From Candidatus Poribacteria bacterium (GTDB taxonomy: Bacteria; Poribacteria; WGA-4E; WGA-3G): a DNA stretch of 46,767 nt. The stretch's first letter is position 1. Each line of letters starts with the position of its first letter. The stretch is from assembly GCA_028818705.1 (NCBI GenBank), contig JAPPNJ010000230.1, positions 1 through 46,767 of the forward strand. The letters are read 5' to 3'. Shown here one piece after another: positions 18,406 to 27,402 of this stretch. A program made the translations under genes and the position numbers. The notes beneath the pieces were generated by a model. That model made no database searches, was not told where the DNA came from, and worked only from the letters and a program-made list of their open reading frames with translations.

Positions 18406-19776
18406 TTAGAAAAACGTCAAATACGGCTTCTCGTTTATCTCCCGCCATAACATCACTGCGAGTTCACGGGCATGGTAATCGCCCCACATCGATGCCTCTC
18501 CACACGGAATTTTCCGACCTTCCGGTACATAGTCCCAACCGTTGGGACGGTGATACACCGAGTGCAACAACAATCCCTGGTGTGTGTCAGTTTCGGACAG
18601 ATACGGTTCAGCGAAAAGTGTCTTGGCTACCGTCAAACCCGCTTGGTAATAGGAATTGCCTGCCTCTGCTTCGCCATGTTTTTTAAGATAGTTGCCAAGT
18701 CGAATGAGTCCTTGTGCTGCAATCGCTGCCGCGGAGCTATCCACCGGTTCAAGATCATTGTACGGATCCGAAGGAACTACGAAATAATCACCAAGTTCCG
18801 CTAAGCCCGGAGCACCCGTATCCCAATACGGAATCCCATCTTGTGCAGTGTTCTCAATATAGAAATCAGCGGTAGCTTCCGCCGCTTTACGCATGTGTGC
18901 TGTTACCAATGCGTATCCACCGTAAGGTTCAAGTTCATCTGCAGATAGTGTATCAAAAAACTCAAGCTGCTCAGCATAGCCGGTAACAATCCATGCCAAC
19001 CCGCGTGTCCACGTCGTAAACGGCGAATATCCTTGCTGTGTACTCGGACAGCGGTAGTTTCCATCGTTCGTATTAAAGATAGACTCATGCACCACTCGTC
19101 CACGTAGGTCAAAAGCGTCACGTCCTTCGCCGTAATAGACGTTATAGGCTGCCGTCGTTTGAGAGTGATGGAGCAGACGTTCCATCAGACTGATAGCGAC
19201 ATCACCTTCACCCATCAGCACCGCCCCCAGCGTATGCCCCAGTGCTAAAGCCCGTAGAGAACGGATCGTATCTGAAAAGAGCGAATGCGGACCATTGAAA
19301 GAGGTGATATACCCCGTTCCATCTTTGATTTGGGTCCAGCGACTCGCCTGCACGGCAGCGGAGGCTTTCAATGCAAGTTCATAAAAATCCATTTCGCTAT
19401 CGTTCCACGGAATCACACCCTCCCGCATCAATCGACGGAGGTTACCGTAAGTGGAAACGTTGTTAAACCCGTGATCGTGCACGCCGATGTGTGTGACGTG
19501 CGGTGCCATCTTCTCAATTGTGTTCTGTCTGCCTATTTCAAGAAATTGCTCATCACCGGTGGCATCGAATTGGAGGATAGCTGAGCCGAATTGAAAGCCT
19601 TGTGTCCATTCTGTCCAACCGCGTGTTGTATAAGTACCAGCAACGGTGAAGACGGGTGTGCCTTTTTCAGGAGGCCACGTGTCCTCAATGGCTAAAATCT
19701 TTTGACCTGAACACTCAAAAAGCCTCTCAATCTGAGGTTTCAAGTCGGCAATACGTAATGAATCGTTTATCTGCAT
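18406..19776 (-). CDS. Glycoside hydrolase family 88-like (unsaturated glucuronyl hydrolase)
   Basis: The start at 19776 avoids overlap with the upstream gene; a frame to 19866 exists, but its extra 30 residues look unlike a domain. The 456-residue protein is an all-helical (alpha/alpha)6 hydrolase with TTRGWTEWTQGFQFG and GVHDHGFNNVSTYGNL (the Asp probably corresponds to the Asp88 of Bacillus UGL). Also present are NGPHSLFSDTIRSLRALALG with a second candidate catalytic Asp, QQGYSPFTTWTRGLAWIVTGY, and SSAAAIAAQGLIRL. GH88 enzymes hydrate and release unsaturated uronic acid from lyase-made oligosaccharides. No signal peptide is seen, so it likely acts in the cytoplasm on imported oligosaccharides. 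It sits just downstream of rfaE2, with a short hairpin between them. Confidence 0.82.
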   Translation of the reverse strand: MQINDSLRIADLKPQIERLFECSGQKILAIEDTWPPEKGTPVFTVAGTYTTRGWTEWTQGFQFGSAILQFDATGDEQFLEIGRQNTIEKMAPHVTHIGVHDHGFNNVSTYGNLRRLMREGVIPWNDSEMDFYELALKASAAVQASRWTQIKDGTGYITSFNGPHSLFSDTIRSLRALALGHTLGAVLMGEGDVAISLMERLLHHSQTTAAYNVYYGEGRDAFDLRGRVVHESIFNTNDGNYRCPSTQQGYSPFTTWTRGLAWIVTGYAEQLEFFDTLSADELEPYGGYALVTAHMRKAAEATADFYIENTAQDGIPYWDTGAPGLAELGDYFVVPSDPYNDLEPVDSSAAAIAAQGLIRLGNYLKKHGEAEAGNSYYQAGLTVAKTLFAEPYLSETDTHQGLLLHSVYHRPNGWDYVPEGRKIPCGEASMWGDYHARELAVMLWREINEKPYLTFF

Positions 19777-19795
19777 TATACTATGGTTGCCTCCT

Positions 19796-19823
19796 CTGTC
19801 GGGGTTAGAAACCCCTCCTACAG
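19796..19823. repeat. Intergenic hairpin GGGGTT-AGA-AACCCC with CTGT/ACAG flanks
   Basis: A perfect 6-base stem (19801-19815) with outer CTGT...ACAG complementarity lies between rfaE2 and the GH88-like gene. A related sequence with the same GGGG...CCCC and TCCTA flank is at 31551-31570 on the other strand. Confidence 0.6.
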
Positions 19824-19825
19824 TT

Positions 19826-20332
19826 TCAGGGTGCGTCTGCGGAATGAGTATCTTGATACCGTTCACATATCACTTCGATAAGGTTGGTTGTCGATTTACC
19901 GGGAACATTCAGACCGACAATAACTTTACCACCATTTGCTTCAACGATGTCTCTTTCAATTAGTTCTTCCAATTTATAGTCGCCACCTTTAACGTGGATG
20001 TTCGGCTTGAGTTCGGAAAGCAGCGAAATTGGCGTGAGTTCTGGAAAGATGACGACGTAATCGACGCACGATAATCCTGCGAGCATCTCTGCCCGCTCTG
20101 CTTCAGGAACAAGTGGACGATTCTCGCCTTTCAGCTCCCGTACCGAACTGTCACTATTAACCGCCACTACGAGCAGGTCACCCAGTTGACGTGCTGCTTG
20201 CAAGTACCGAAGGTGACCTAAGTGCAGGATATCAAAACAACCGTTAGTAGTGACAACAGTGGAACCCTCTGATTTCGCTTGTTGAAGAATGCTCGCAAGT
20301 TTATTGCGATCATAGATTTTTTGGTTTGACAT
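19826..20332 (-). CDS. rfaE2: D-glycero-beta-D-manno-heptose 1-phosphate adenylyltransferase
   Basis: This 168-residue nucleotidyltransferase carries TTNGCFDILHLGHLRYL with the HxGH motif at 37-40, the VVAVNSDSSV strand-turn, and NIHVKGGDY and PGKSTTNLI, all hallmarks of the RfaE2/HldE C-terminal domain. It matches the separate-domain form of the enzyme rather than the bifunctional HldE. It would charge heptose-1-phosphate with ATP to make ADP-heptose for lipopolysaccharide core or S-layer glycans, implying a glycosylated didermic envelope. The kinase half (RfaE1) is not in the window. Its stop is 49 bases before the GH88-like start. Confidence 0.92.
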   Translation of the reverse strand: MSNQKIYDRNKLASILQQAKSEGSTVVTTNGCFDILHLGHLRYLQAARQLGDLLVVAVNSDSSVRELKGENRPLVPEAERAEMLAGLSCVDYVVIFPELTPISLLSELKPNIHVKGGDYKLEELIERDIVEANGGKVIVGLNVPGKSTTNLIEVICERYQDTHSADAP

Positions 20333-20539
20333 TTTTTATTTTAATAAGCGTCGTCTCGCACCCGAAATCATGGATTATAAAACGTTAATAGTTTAGCATG
20401 CTTTGGGGTGTTTAGCAAATTTTTCCTTTTCTGTAGGAACGATCTCCGCATCGCGACCTCTCTTTCAATATATATGTTTCTAACACAGAATTCTATCCTT
20501 ATTGCAGTAAAGGATGGAACAAGTCTTCTAATCACATTA

Positions 20540-20568
20540 TTGTCTAATTCACGGTTTTGTGCTATAAT
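20540..20568 (+). promoter_or_regulatory. Extended -10 sigma-70 promoter for the EF-Tu-like gene
   Basis: TTGTCT (20540-20545), a 17-base spacer and TATAAT (20563-20568), preceded by TGC, lie 46 bases before the start codon in a 282-base divergent intergenic region. Confidence 0.6.
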
Positions 20569-20614
20569 GAGCCGGAAATCGCAGTAAAAAAATTACGCTA
20601 TTAGGAGAGAAGAG

Positions 20615-21775
20615 ATGACAGAGAAAAAAGAAAATGCGCATAACAGGCTGCCTATCTGTACCCTCGGCGCAGATGGACACGGTAAAACGACGTTAACCGC
20701 CGCAATGGCAAAAGTCATCGCGAGAATCGGGGCAATTCACACAGATGGAGACAGCGATTTTGAAGCACAATTCCCAATCCATCATCCAATCCGAGAAGGG
20801 GTTGGTATCACCTATCGTGCGATTGATTATGAGACCAGCGGCAAATTTTACACCCAAATCGACTGCGAGACATCCCTTGATGTAGTCAAGATGCTAATCA
20901 GCGGTTCACCGAGAATTCAAAGCGCGATTTGGGTAGTGAACGCCGTTGAAGGTGTTACACCGGACTCCGAAGCACATCTCCGCCTCACGAGTGATATGCA
21001 TCTACCCGCAGTGCTTGCTTTCCTCAATACGGGTGATGTGCCAGAGGACGATGAGATCGTAGACATCTGCCACCAAGAGATGCAGGAACTCCTAAATGTG
21101 TATGGAAGTGGGAAAGAAACAACACCCATAATCGTCGGCGATGTACGTAAGGCGTTGGACTATAAAGGCGATAGAATTACCTCTCCTCAATGGCAACCGA
21201 TTGTTGATTTAGTCGTCGCGATGAACAGCACAATGCCCGCACCCGTGGATACCGAACACTTACCGCTTATTATGCCAATTTATGAGATTGCTGAGGCGGC
21301 GAAAGAGAGTGTATCCGTGCGAGGCGAAATTATGCAAGGTCAACTCTCTGTCGGACAAGCGGTGGATATTGTCGGTAAGGGAGACAGAATCAAGACGCGG
21401 ATAATTGGTATCGATGGGAGTGAGGTGCGGGTCGAATCTGAACCAGATTGGTTGTCCGTCGGGCAGGTACTCTGTGCACCGAAGACTGTCAAATCGCACG
21501 CTGAGTTTACTGCGCTCGTTTATCTACTGACGTTTGAAGAGAGTGGTACGCATAGCCCGCTCATAGAAAACGATAGACCTGATATTTTCCTATGGGGTGT
21601 TGATGTCCCGGCACATCTGCAACTTCCACCAGAACTTTCTCTTTTGACGTCGGGGGCTTACGCGCATATCACCATCGCACTTGACCTGCCGTTAGTGATG
21701 GAAATCGGTACCCGATTTGAGGTGAAAAAGATGGGCGTGAGGATAGGGTTCGGTGTCGTGACAAGCGTGGTGTAA
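20615..21775 (+). CDS. Degenerate EF-Tu paralogue (pseudo-GTPase)
   Basis: TTAGGAGAGAAGAG precedes the ATG. The 386-residue protein is collinear with EF-Tu (about 394) through all three domains. The P-loop GADGHGKTT is at 18-26, a switch-I GVGITYRAIDYET at 62-74, the region equivalent to ITGAAQMDGAILVVSA at 95-110, domain 2 from about 213, and the closing VGAGVVT-like IGFGVVTSVV. EF-Tu delivers aminoacyl-tRNA to the ribosome. Here the G3 motif DCPGH is DCETS (83-87), so the catalytic His is lost. G4 NKCD is NTGD (138-141), which should weaken guanine recognition, and the G5 SAL is DVR (176-178). The switch-I Thr66 and the P-loop Lys24 are kept. It may still bind a nucleotide but should not act as a normal GTPase. 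It has its own promoter and no translation genes nearby. Confidence 0.85.
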   Translation: MTEKKENAHNRLPICTLGADGHGKTTLTAAMAKVIARIGAIHTDGDSDFEAQFPIHHPIREGVGITYRAIDYETSGKFYTQIDCETSLDVVKMLISGSPRIQSAIWVVNAVEGVTPDSEAHLRLTSDMHLPAVLAFLNTGDVPEDDEIVDICHQEMQELLNVYGSGKETTPIIVGDVRKALDYKGDRITSPQWQPIVDLVVAMNSTMPAPVDTEHLPLIMPIYEIAEAAKESVSVRGEIMQGQLSVGQAVDIVGKGDRIKTRIIGIDGSEVRVESEPDWLSVGQVLCAPKTVKSHAEFTALVYLLTFEESGTHSPLIENDRPDIFLWGVDVPAHLQLPPELSLLTSGAYAHITIALDLPLVMEIGTRFEVKKMGVRIGFGVVTSVV

Positions 21776-21804
21776 TTTTGGAACATCAGTTTATATGTCC
21801 GGTT

Positions 21805-23058
21805 TCAGTCTATTTTTCGCTGATCGGTGAACCGTTTTGACTTGAGTTCGTATCTCGGTAGCGTGCCGAGCGGCACTGATTGGACTACGGCGCGTAAGCC
21901 TAAAATATCTCGGATAGCAGCAGTTACAGCAGTGGCGGTGTCCATGGGGCGTGGATTTGTAGACTCAACCTGAATTTCAAGTTCATCGAATGTTTCTGTG
22001 TTGTAAGCGCGAACAGCGAATTCGCGGACCTCTGGAAACTCAAGGATAATATTTTCAATCGTGGCGGGATACACATTCAGACCACGGATGATGAGCGCAT
22101 CATCAACTCTGCCCATAACACCACTCTCAAGAACACGGCTCTTTCTACCACATTCGCACGGTGTTGATTTGAGTTTAACGTAGTCTCCAGTCCGGTAACG
22201 AATAACCGGCATGCCAATTCGCCCTAAGTTGGTGATGATTAATTCCCCCGCGTCTGCTGGATGCCCGGTTTCTATATCGAGTACCTCACAGATAAACTCA
22301 TTTTCGTTGAGGTGGATGCCTGCCTGTGGTTCACACATAACACCCCATGCCCCGACCTCCGTTGCGCCAGCGTGATCATAAGCGCGCGCCCCCCAGCTGT
22401 TTTCAATCCGTTCTTTGGTTGCCGGTAGGCTGGCACCGGGTTCACCGGCGTGAATGGTGACCCGAACCGAAGATTCTTCGCGGAGATTGATCCCGTCTTC
22501 TTCTGCAACTTCAGCGAGTCGCAACGCGTAGGTTGGTGTACAAATAAGTACTGTCACATCGTTGCTGAGGATGGCACGAATACGCTGACCCGAGGTGAAA
22601 CCACCATTTGCGATTGTGAGTGCCCCGAGTTGCTGCGCACCGTGGTATGCGCTCCAGAACCCAATAAACGGACCAAACGAGAAAGCGGGCATGAGCCGAT
22701 CTGCTGATGTCACACCTGCAGCGTCGTAGATTTCTTGCCAACACTTACCCCACCAGTCCCACGATTCTGCTGTATCCAACCATCGTAGAGGGGCACCGGT
22801 TGTTCCCGATGTGCGGTGGAGGGAGGTGTAATGCTCTAACGGAAAGGTGAGATTTGTACCATACGGAGGATGTGATACCTGATCTGCACTCAGTTCTGCC
22901 TTTGTGGTAAAGGGTAGTTGACAATAATCCTCCAACGTTTGCACGTCGTTTGGACCTGTAATCCCAGCTTCAGTGAGCTTTTGCTGGTAGAAAGCATTTG
23001 TCTCTAATACTGAGGCAAGCATCTCGCGCAGACGGTGTAATTGAGCCTTTGTATCCAT
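21805..23058 (-). CDS. PaaK-like adenylate-forming (acyl/aryl-CoA) ligase
   Basis: This 417-residue member of the phenylacetate-CoA ligase branch of the ANL superfamily has RTSGTTGAPLRW near 82-93 (phosphate loop), YDHAGATEVGAWG near 221-233, YRTGDYVKL and GRVDDALIIRGLNVYPATIE near 315-340. A small Cys pair (CECG) is also typical of PaaK. The enzyme would activate a carboxylic acid as acyl-AMP and then its CoA thioester. The gene is flanked by a plus-strand EF-Tu-like gene and a DUF433 gene, so no pathway is indicated. Substrate cannot be predicted; neighbours lack phenylacetate catabolic genes. Confidence 0.88.
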   Translation of the reverse strand: MDTKAQLHRLREMLASVLETNAFYQQKLTEAGITGPNDVQTLEDYCQLPFTTKAELSADQVSHPPYGTNLTFPLEHYTSLHRTSGTTGAPLRWLDTAESWDWWGKCWQEIYDAAGVTSADRLMPAFSFGPFIGFWSAYHGAQQLGALTIANGGFTSGQRIRAILSNDVTVLICTPTYALRLAEVAEEDGINLREESSVRVTIHAGEPGASLPATKERIENSWGARAYDHAGATEVGAWGVMCEPQAGIHLNENEFICEVLDIETGHPADAGELIITNLGRIGMPVIRYRTGDYVKLKSTPCECGRKSRVLESGVMGRVDDALIIRGLNVYPATIENIILEFPEVREFAVRAYNTETFDELEIQVESTNPRPMDTATAVTAAIRDILGLRAVVQSVPLGTLPRYELKSKRFTDQRKID

Positions 23059-23121
23059 GTTTCTTGAGTTTAATTAATGAAAATGATGAAAATTAAGAAT
23101 AGTTGATGTGATTAGTTGGTT

Positions 23122-23358
23122 TCATGGATTTCTTTCAACTATTGGATATACAACGTCGGCTCGAAGAGCTTGAGACGCGAAGTGAAACGCTGCGAGTATA
23201 CCTTCCTCGGTCAAACGTGGGTGCGCCTCAAGTAACTGCTCAATTGTCTCACCCGCTGCAAACTTTTCTAAGATTAATTCGACAGTGATGCGGGTACCCG
23301 CAATAACAGGTTTGCCCATCATAATTGATGGGTTAGATACGATTAGTTTATTATCCAC
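23122..23358 (-). CDS. DUF433-family antitoxin-like protein
   Basis: This 78-residue protein has the DUF433 signature IMMGKPVIAGTRITVELILEKFAAGE and RLTEEGILAAFHFA, a winged-helix-like DNA-binding module often found as the antitoxin beside a PIN-type toxin. GGAGTAAAAACG precedes the ATG. No PIN-domain or other toxin ORF is found on either side: 63 bases follow before the PaaK-like gene and 48 bases separate it from the radical SAM gene. It is therefore an orphan in this window. Confidence 0.85.
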   Translation of the reverse strand: MDNKLIVSNPSIMMGKPVIAGTRITVELILEKFAAGETIEQLLEAHPRLTEEGILAAFHFASQALRADVVYPIVERNP

Positions 23359-23406
23359 GTTTTTACTCCTTCCATGACTGAAAAATATGTTTATTGGATA
23401 ACGTTC

Positions 23407-24747
23407 TTACGTATACCGTGTGTTCTGGTATTCTGGGGCATAGAACGCTGGAAGCAAACTATCGACTCGGAGCAGGCCGCGTTGCGTCAATTGGATCTCA
23501 TCTGATTCAGCATTGACGTGTAGCATGCCGTCGTTCTGCAGTTTCCCATAGGCTTCGGCATAAAGCGTGAGGATATCAGCATTGAACTTCGCCTTGAAGT
23601 AGGACGGTCTAATTTTTCCGAGCTTGAGTTGCAGAATCATCTCTCGCGTTAACCGTTCCGCATCTGTAGGCTTCAGTGCGCGGTAAACCGGAAGTCTATC
23701 TTCCTCAAGATGGCTGAGATAGTCTCCCCATGATGGAGCATTTTGGAAGTGAATCCCACTGAGGTGTGAAAAAGAAGCTACGCCTGTACCTATCATATCG
23801 CTTCCCCGCCATACTGCGTCGCGATAGACGAACTCGCACGGTTTACCCTTCTTAATCACTGTGTACGCGCTGGCTTGCGCGTAACCGGCTTCCGTAAACT
23901 GCTCAAAAGCATATTGCTGCCATTCACGTTTGAGTTTCCAATCTGCTACCGGAAGGGAGTCACCACCGAGGAGATCTTTAGAATAAACAGTATTAAACGG
24001 CAATTCTAACTGGTAGATAGTGACGCTATCTGGCTCAAGTTCAATAGTTTTGCTGACCGTTTCACGCCAACTTTCCCACGTCTCGCCTATCATGCCTGAG
24101 ATGAGATCAATGTTAACCTGATCGAACGCTAACGACTTTATCCACGGCACAATGCGATACACCTCTTTTGAAAGATGCGCCCTGCCGTTTTCAGCAAGAA
24201 TTTCATCGTTTAGATTCTCGACGCCGAGACTCAGTCGGGTCACGCCGATCCCTTTGATGGCGTCTACTTTCTTTTCTGTCAAGGTTCCCGGTTCGCATTC
24301 GAACGCCACCTCTTTAGCAGCATCCCACGGCATCACCCGTTTCACTCTATCAACAAGGGTTGTGAGATGTTTGACACTGATGTAGGACGGGGTACCACCT
24401 CCGAAATAGACGAAACGCACAGGTCTGCCTGCGATTGCGGGTTGTTTGCTGTAAAGTTCAATCTCTTTCGCGAGGGCATTCAGGTAGGTGTCGATTTCCG
24501 AACTATTTTTATCGGTATAAACGCGGAAATAGCAGAACTTACACCGTTTCCGACAAAAAGGGATGTGGAGGTAGAGCCCAAGCGTGGCATCAGGTCGCGG
24601 CTGTTCGCCGAGTGCTCGTTCTACTTCTGGTACATCTGACTCACCCCAAGTAGAGTACGGTGGATAGTTCGAGACGAAAACGCTTCCAACGGTCGTCTGT
24701 TTTGAATCTATTCCTGCTGTTGCCGGTTCCGGTTTTGTTTTAGGCAT
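23407..24747 (-). CDS. HemN/HemW-like radical SAM protein
   Basis: This 446-residue protein carries the radical SAM cluster motif in HIPFCRKRCKFCYFRVY (three Cys in Cx3Cx2C, near 65-72). It also has YFGGGTPSYIS for SAM binding, the FECEPGTLTEKKV, LSLGVENLNDEIL and DQVNIDLISGMIGETWESW motifs, and a HemN-type C-terminal helical domain. The family includes oxygen-independent coproporphyrinogen oxidase HemN, heme chaperone HemW and heme-degrading HutW. The missing HemN N-terminal substrate residues suggest HemW/HutW-like or another specialised role. It is not linked to haem genes here. Confidence 0.85.
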   Translation of the reverse strand: MPKTKPEPATAGIDSKQTTVGSVFVSNYPPYSTWGESDVPEVERALGEQPRPDATLGLYLHIPFCRKRCKFCYFRVYTDKNSSEIDTYLNALAKEIELYSKQPAIAGRPVRFVYFGGGTPSYISVKHLTTLVDRVKRVMPWDAAKEVAFECEPGTLTEKKVDAIKGIGVTRLSLGVENLNDEILAENGRAHLSKEVYRIVPWIKSLAFDQVNIDLISGMIGETWESWRETVSKTIELEPDSVTIYQLELPFNTVYSKDLLGGDSLPVADWKLKREWQQYAFEQFTEAGYAQASAYTVIKKGKPCEFVYRDAVWRGSDMIGTGVASFSHLSGIHFQNAPSWGDYLSHLEEDRLPVYRALKPTDAERLTREMILQLKLGKIRPSYFKAKFNADILTLYAEAYGKLQNDGMLHVNAESDEIQLTQRGLLRVDSLLPAFYAPEYQNTRYT

Positions 24748-24883
24748 TATCTTTGCTCCTTTGTCTTAAATATGCGTTAGTATCTTCTAATCCTGCGGCA
24801 ACGCATAGACCTCATAAAGTTGGTATATCTTCCTATGATGCTCATTACTGAGAAATTCCCCTTGATGGATTTATCCTTAAAGA

Positions 24884-26041
24884 CTACTTTCCAAAACAAT
24901 AGAGAATCCCGTCCTCGGTCCCTATGTAGAGTCTGTTATCAGCTACACTGGGTGAAGCCACAATTGATGAACCCGTTACAAATTCCCACACCGATTCTCC
25001 TGTGGACACGTCTAAAGCGATGAGCATGCCACCTGTTGTTCCCAAAAAAGCACGCGTGCCTACAATAACTGCCGAGGACTCAATACGAGATTTCGTTGTG
25101 TAAGTCCATAGCGATTCTCCAGTCTCGGGCGAAAGCGCGTGGACCATCTTATCCCGTCCACCAATGATAACCGCGTTATCCGTAAGAGCAGCGGAGGCAA
25201 AAAATGGAAAGCGCCGTTTCGGATGCCGATACCGCCAAGCAATCGCCCCGGTATCTAAGTTGACCCCCAATATTTCAGAACCGTATGTACCACAATAAAC
25301 GTAATCTCCTGAGATTGCTGGACTTGCACCCACGTAAGCCCCGAGGTCAACCTGTTGGGTTTGTGCTCCGTCGCTGATGTTGAGAACGCGAAGATAACTA
25401 TCGCATCCAGTAACGATGGTGAAATTTCTTGCTTCACCGGTTTCTTTTGTAGACTGTGTCCATATCCCGGGCGTACCGTGGACATAACCTTCCGTCTCAA
25501 ATTTCCAAATCAGTTCTCCGTTTTCTCGATTGAGACAGTACAGAAATCCGTCATACGAACCGAATAACACACGGTCACCAACAAAATTTGCTGATGATAT
25601 AATCTCTCCCTCCGTCTTAAACTGCCATTTCATTTGTTGCGTCGAAATATCTACTGCATGGAAGACGCCTTCACTGTCACCGAAGTAAATTATTCCGTTA
25701 TCAACCGAGGGTGATGCTTTAGTAGATCCGCTCGCCTGATACGTCCATCTTTTTTTTCCTGTCTGTGCGTCAATTGCGTAGAGGAAGCCATCTAACGCGC
25801 CAACATAGACGGTACCATCAACGACTGCGGCGGTGGATTCAATCATATCTGCTGCCTGAAAAGTCCAGAGCAGCCGAGGATTTTCTGGAAGTTCGGAGTT
25901 GCTAACACCGGTGAGTTGTGGATTCCCACGAAAACTTGCCCAATTGGCAAAAGATGCGTGTCCAATGAAGAACAGTAGGAGCATCACGCATATCACAACG
26001 AGTTGGCATACAGAGCGGTTTATATTAATAAGCTGCTTCAT
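24884..26041 (-). CDS. Exported PQQ-like beta-propeller repeat protein
   Basis: This 385-residue protein has an N-terminal membrane or signal segment (about 11-31), then WASFRGNPQLTG and seven to eight repeats of the form VYVGALDGFLYAIDAQTGKKRW, the PQQ/BamB-like blade pattern with a Trp docking position. It lacks the catalytic residues of quinoprotein dehydrogenases. Such propellers are common exported binding proteins or BamB-like scaffold parts. Its start codon overlaps the 3' end of the iron-dehydrogenase gene by 17 bases, implying co-transcription. Ligand and quinone binding are unproven. Confidence 0.85.
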   Translation of the reverse strand: MKQLININRSVCQLVVICVMLLLFFIGHASFANWASFRGNPQLTGVSNSELPENPRLLWTFQAADMIESTAAVVDGTVYVGALDGFLYAIDAQTGKKRWTYQASGSTKASPSVDNGIIYFGDSEGVFHAVDISTQQMKWQFKTEGEIISSANFVGDRVLFGSYDGFLYCLNRENGELIWKFETEGYVHGTPGIWTQSTKETGEARNFTIVTGCDSYLRVLNISDGAQTQQVDLGAYVGASPAISGDYVYCGTYGSEILGVNLDTGAIAWRYRHPKRRFPFFASAALTDNAVIIGGRDKMVHALSPETGESLWTYTTKSRIESSAVIVGTRAFLGTTGGMLIALDVSTGESVWEFVTGSSIVASPSVADNRLYIGTEDGILYCFGK

Positions 26042-27146
26042 AGAGTTTTGTGAAATCTTTTATATTCAGAGGACGTGGATTGAATTGCGCAGTCCACTGT
26101 ATTGATGCCTCTTTTGCTAATATCGGTATATCGGTTGGGGTAATGGTGTGTTGGACAGCACAAGCGCGTAATGTGTTCGGTAAATCACCAATCTGTTTTA
26201 AATGAACAATCCTGTCCGCTAAACTGCCGTCTGGGTGAAATTGGCGATAGAATTTTCCTGCATCGGTACTATTAAATCGAATAACATGTGGTAACATCAA
26301 TGCAACAGCAACACCGTGGGTAATATCGTATCTTGCGGTCAATGGATTGGCGCATGCATGCGCAGCGCCTAACATTGAATTTTCGATTGCCAGTCCAGCG
26401 AGGTAGGCACCGAATAACATGTTGCTTCGTGCTGAACCACTTTTGGATTCCAGAGCTGCTTCAAAGTTCGCGTTTAACAACTGCCATGCGTGTTGTGAGA
26501 ACATCTGTGACATCGAGTTCCGTCTGGTTGAGACGAAGCTTTCGATCGCATGGGCAATGGCATCTATGCCTGTTACTGCCGCTACGGATCTCGGCAAAGT
26601 TTCAGTGAGTGTGGGGTCCAAAATCACGGTTCCGAATTTTGCCTTTCTATCCCCACATGCCATCTTGATGTGCGTCCCTCGCTGCGCGATAAGTGCAAAG
26701 GATTGTGCTTCGCTTCCGGTGCCAATTGTCGTCGGAATCCCAATAGACGGGAGCATCGGTCGCTTTGCTTTGTTGGTGCCCCAGTAATCCTCCATTTTGC
26801 CGCCATTTGTGAGTAGAAAGTTCGCGCCTTTCGCACAATCCATTGGGCTGCCACCACCGAGTCCAATAATTAAATCTATGGGGGCATCGGCTTTCGCGAC
26901 TGCTACAGCTGCTTCGACATCTTCCGTTGTAGGGTTAGACGTAACATCGACAAAAACATAAGTGGCAATCCCAGTGCTTTGCAACGCTGATACGGCTCGC
27001 GCAAGAATCCCCGACTTTTCAATACCGCGATCCGTCACAATAAGGACGTGACTACCACTGAGGGCACGAGTCAACTCACCTAATTTTTCAATACTGTTGT
27101 CGCCAAAGATAACCCGTTGTGTCAATTCGGCGTCAAACACTTGCAT
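26025..27146 (-). CDS. Iron-containing alcohol dehydrogenase
   Basis: This 373-residue protein has the group III alcohol dehydrogenase pattern: GGGSPMDCAKG near 97-107 (NAD loop), GIPTTIGTGSEAQSFA, the metal-ligand region GIDAIAHAIESFVS, and GAAHACANPLTARYDITHGVAVALMLPHVI with further His ligands. These enzymes interconvert alcohols and aldehydes with NAD(P)H, or act as lactaldehyde or butanol dehydrogenases. It is followed by a propeller gene with a 17-base overlap. The LuxC-like and LuxE-like genes further along could supply aldehydes, but nothing here proves a shared pathway. Confidence 0.9.
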   Translation of the reverse strand: MQVFDAELTQRVIFGDNSIEKLGELTRALSGSHVLIVTDRGIEKSGILARAVSALQSTGIATYVFVDVTSNPTTEDVEAAVAVAKADAPIDLIIGLGGGSPMDCAKGANFLLTNGGKMEDYWGTNKAKRPMLPSIGIPTTIGTGSEAQSFALIAQRGTHIKMACGDRKAKFGTVILDPTLTETLPRSVAAVTGIDAIAHAIESFVSTRRNSMSQMFSQHAWQLLNANFEAALESKSGSARSNMLFGAYLAGLAIENSMLGAAHACANPLTARYDITHGVAVALMLPHVIRFNSTDAGKFYRQFHPDGSLADRIVHLKQIGDLPNTLRACAVQHTITPTDIPILAKEASIQWTAQFNPRPLNIKDFTKLYEAAY

Positions 27147-27278
27147 ATTGCCCCTTACAGTTTAGTCGATTTTGGTAGATTTCTATCCAGTATCATATTA
27201 CCCGATTATTAACATAATACCAGAAGTTAAGCGGCAAAGTCAAGTTGGTGTGATTTACTATATATCACGGGATGGAAT

Positions 27279-27310
27279 AAAAAAAGACGCAGGGGAAGCC
27301 CCGCGTCTTT
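27279..27310 (-). terminator. Rho-independent terminator of the small lipoprotein gene
   Basis: Read on the minus strand, AAAGACGC-GGGG pairs with CCCC-GCGTCTTT (27283-27310) with a one-base bulge and a 3-base loop, followed by a run of seven T. It lies about 93 bases after the stop codon at 27403. Confidence 0.8.
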
Positions 27311-27402
27311 GTATCTGTTTGTGGTTTAGGTCCTATTTTAGAATCAGCATACGACGGGTTGCTGTGAATTCCCTTGCCTGGATCTGTTCGTCAAATAGCC
27401 CG

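Noticed and set aside
18406..19866. Longer start of the GH88-like gene
   Set aside because: It overlaps rfaE2 by 41 bases and the added residues carry no helical-hydrolase features.
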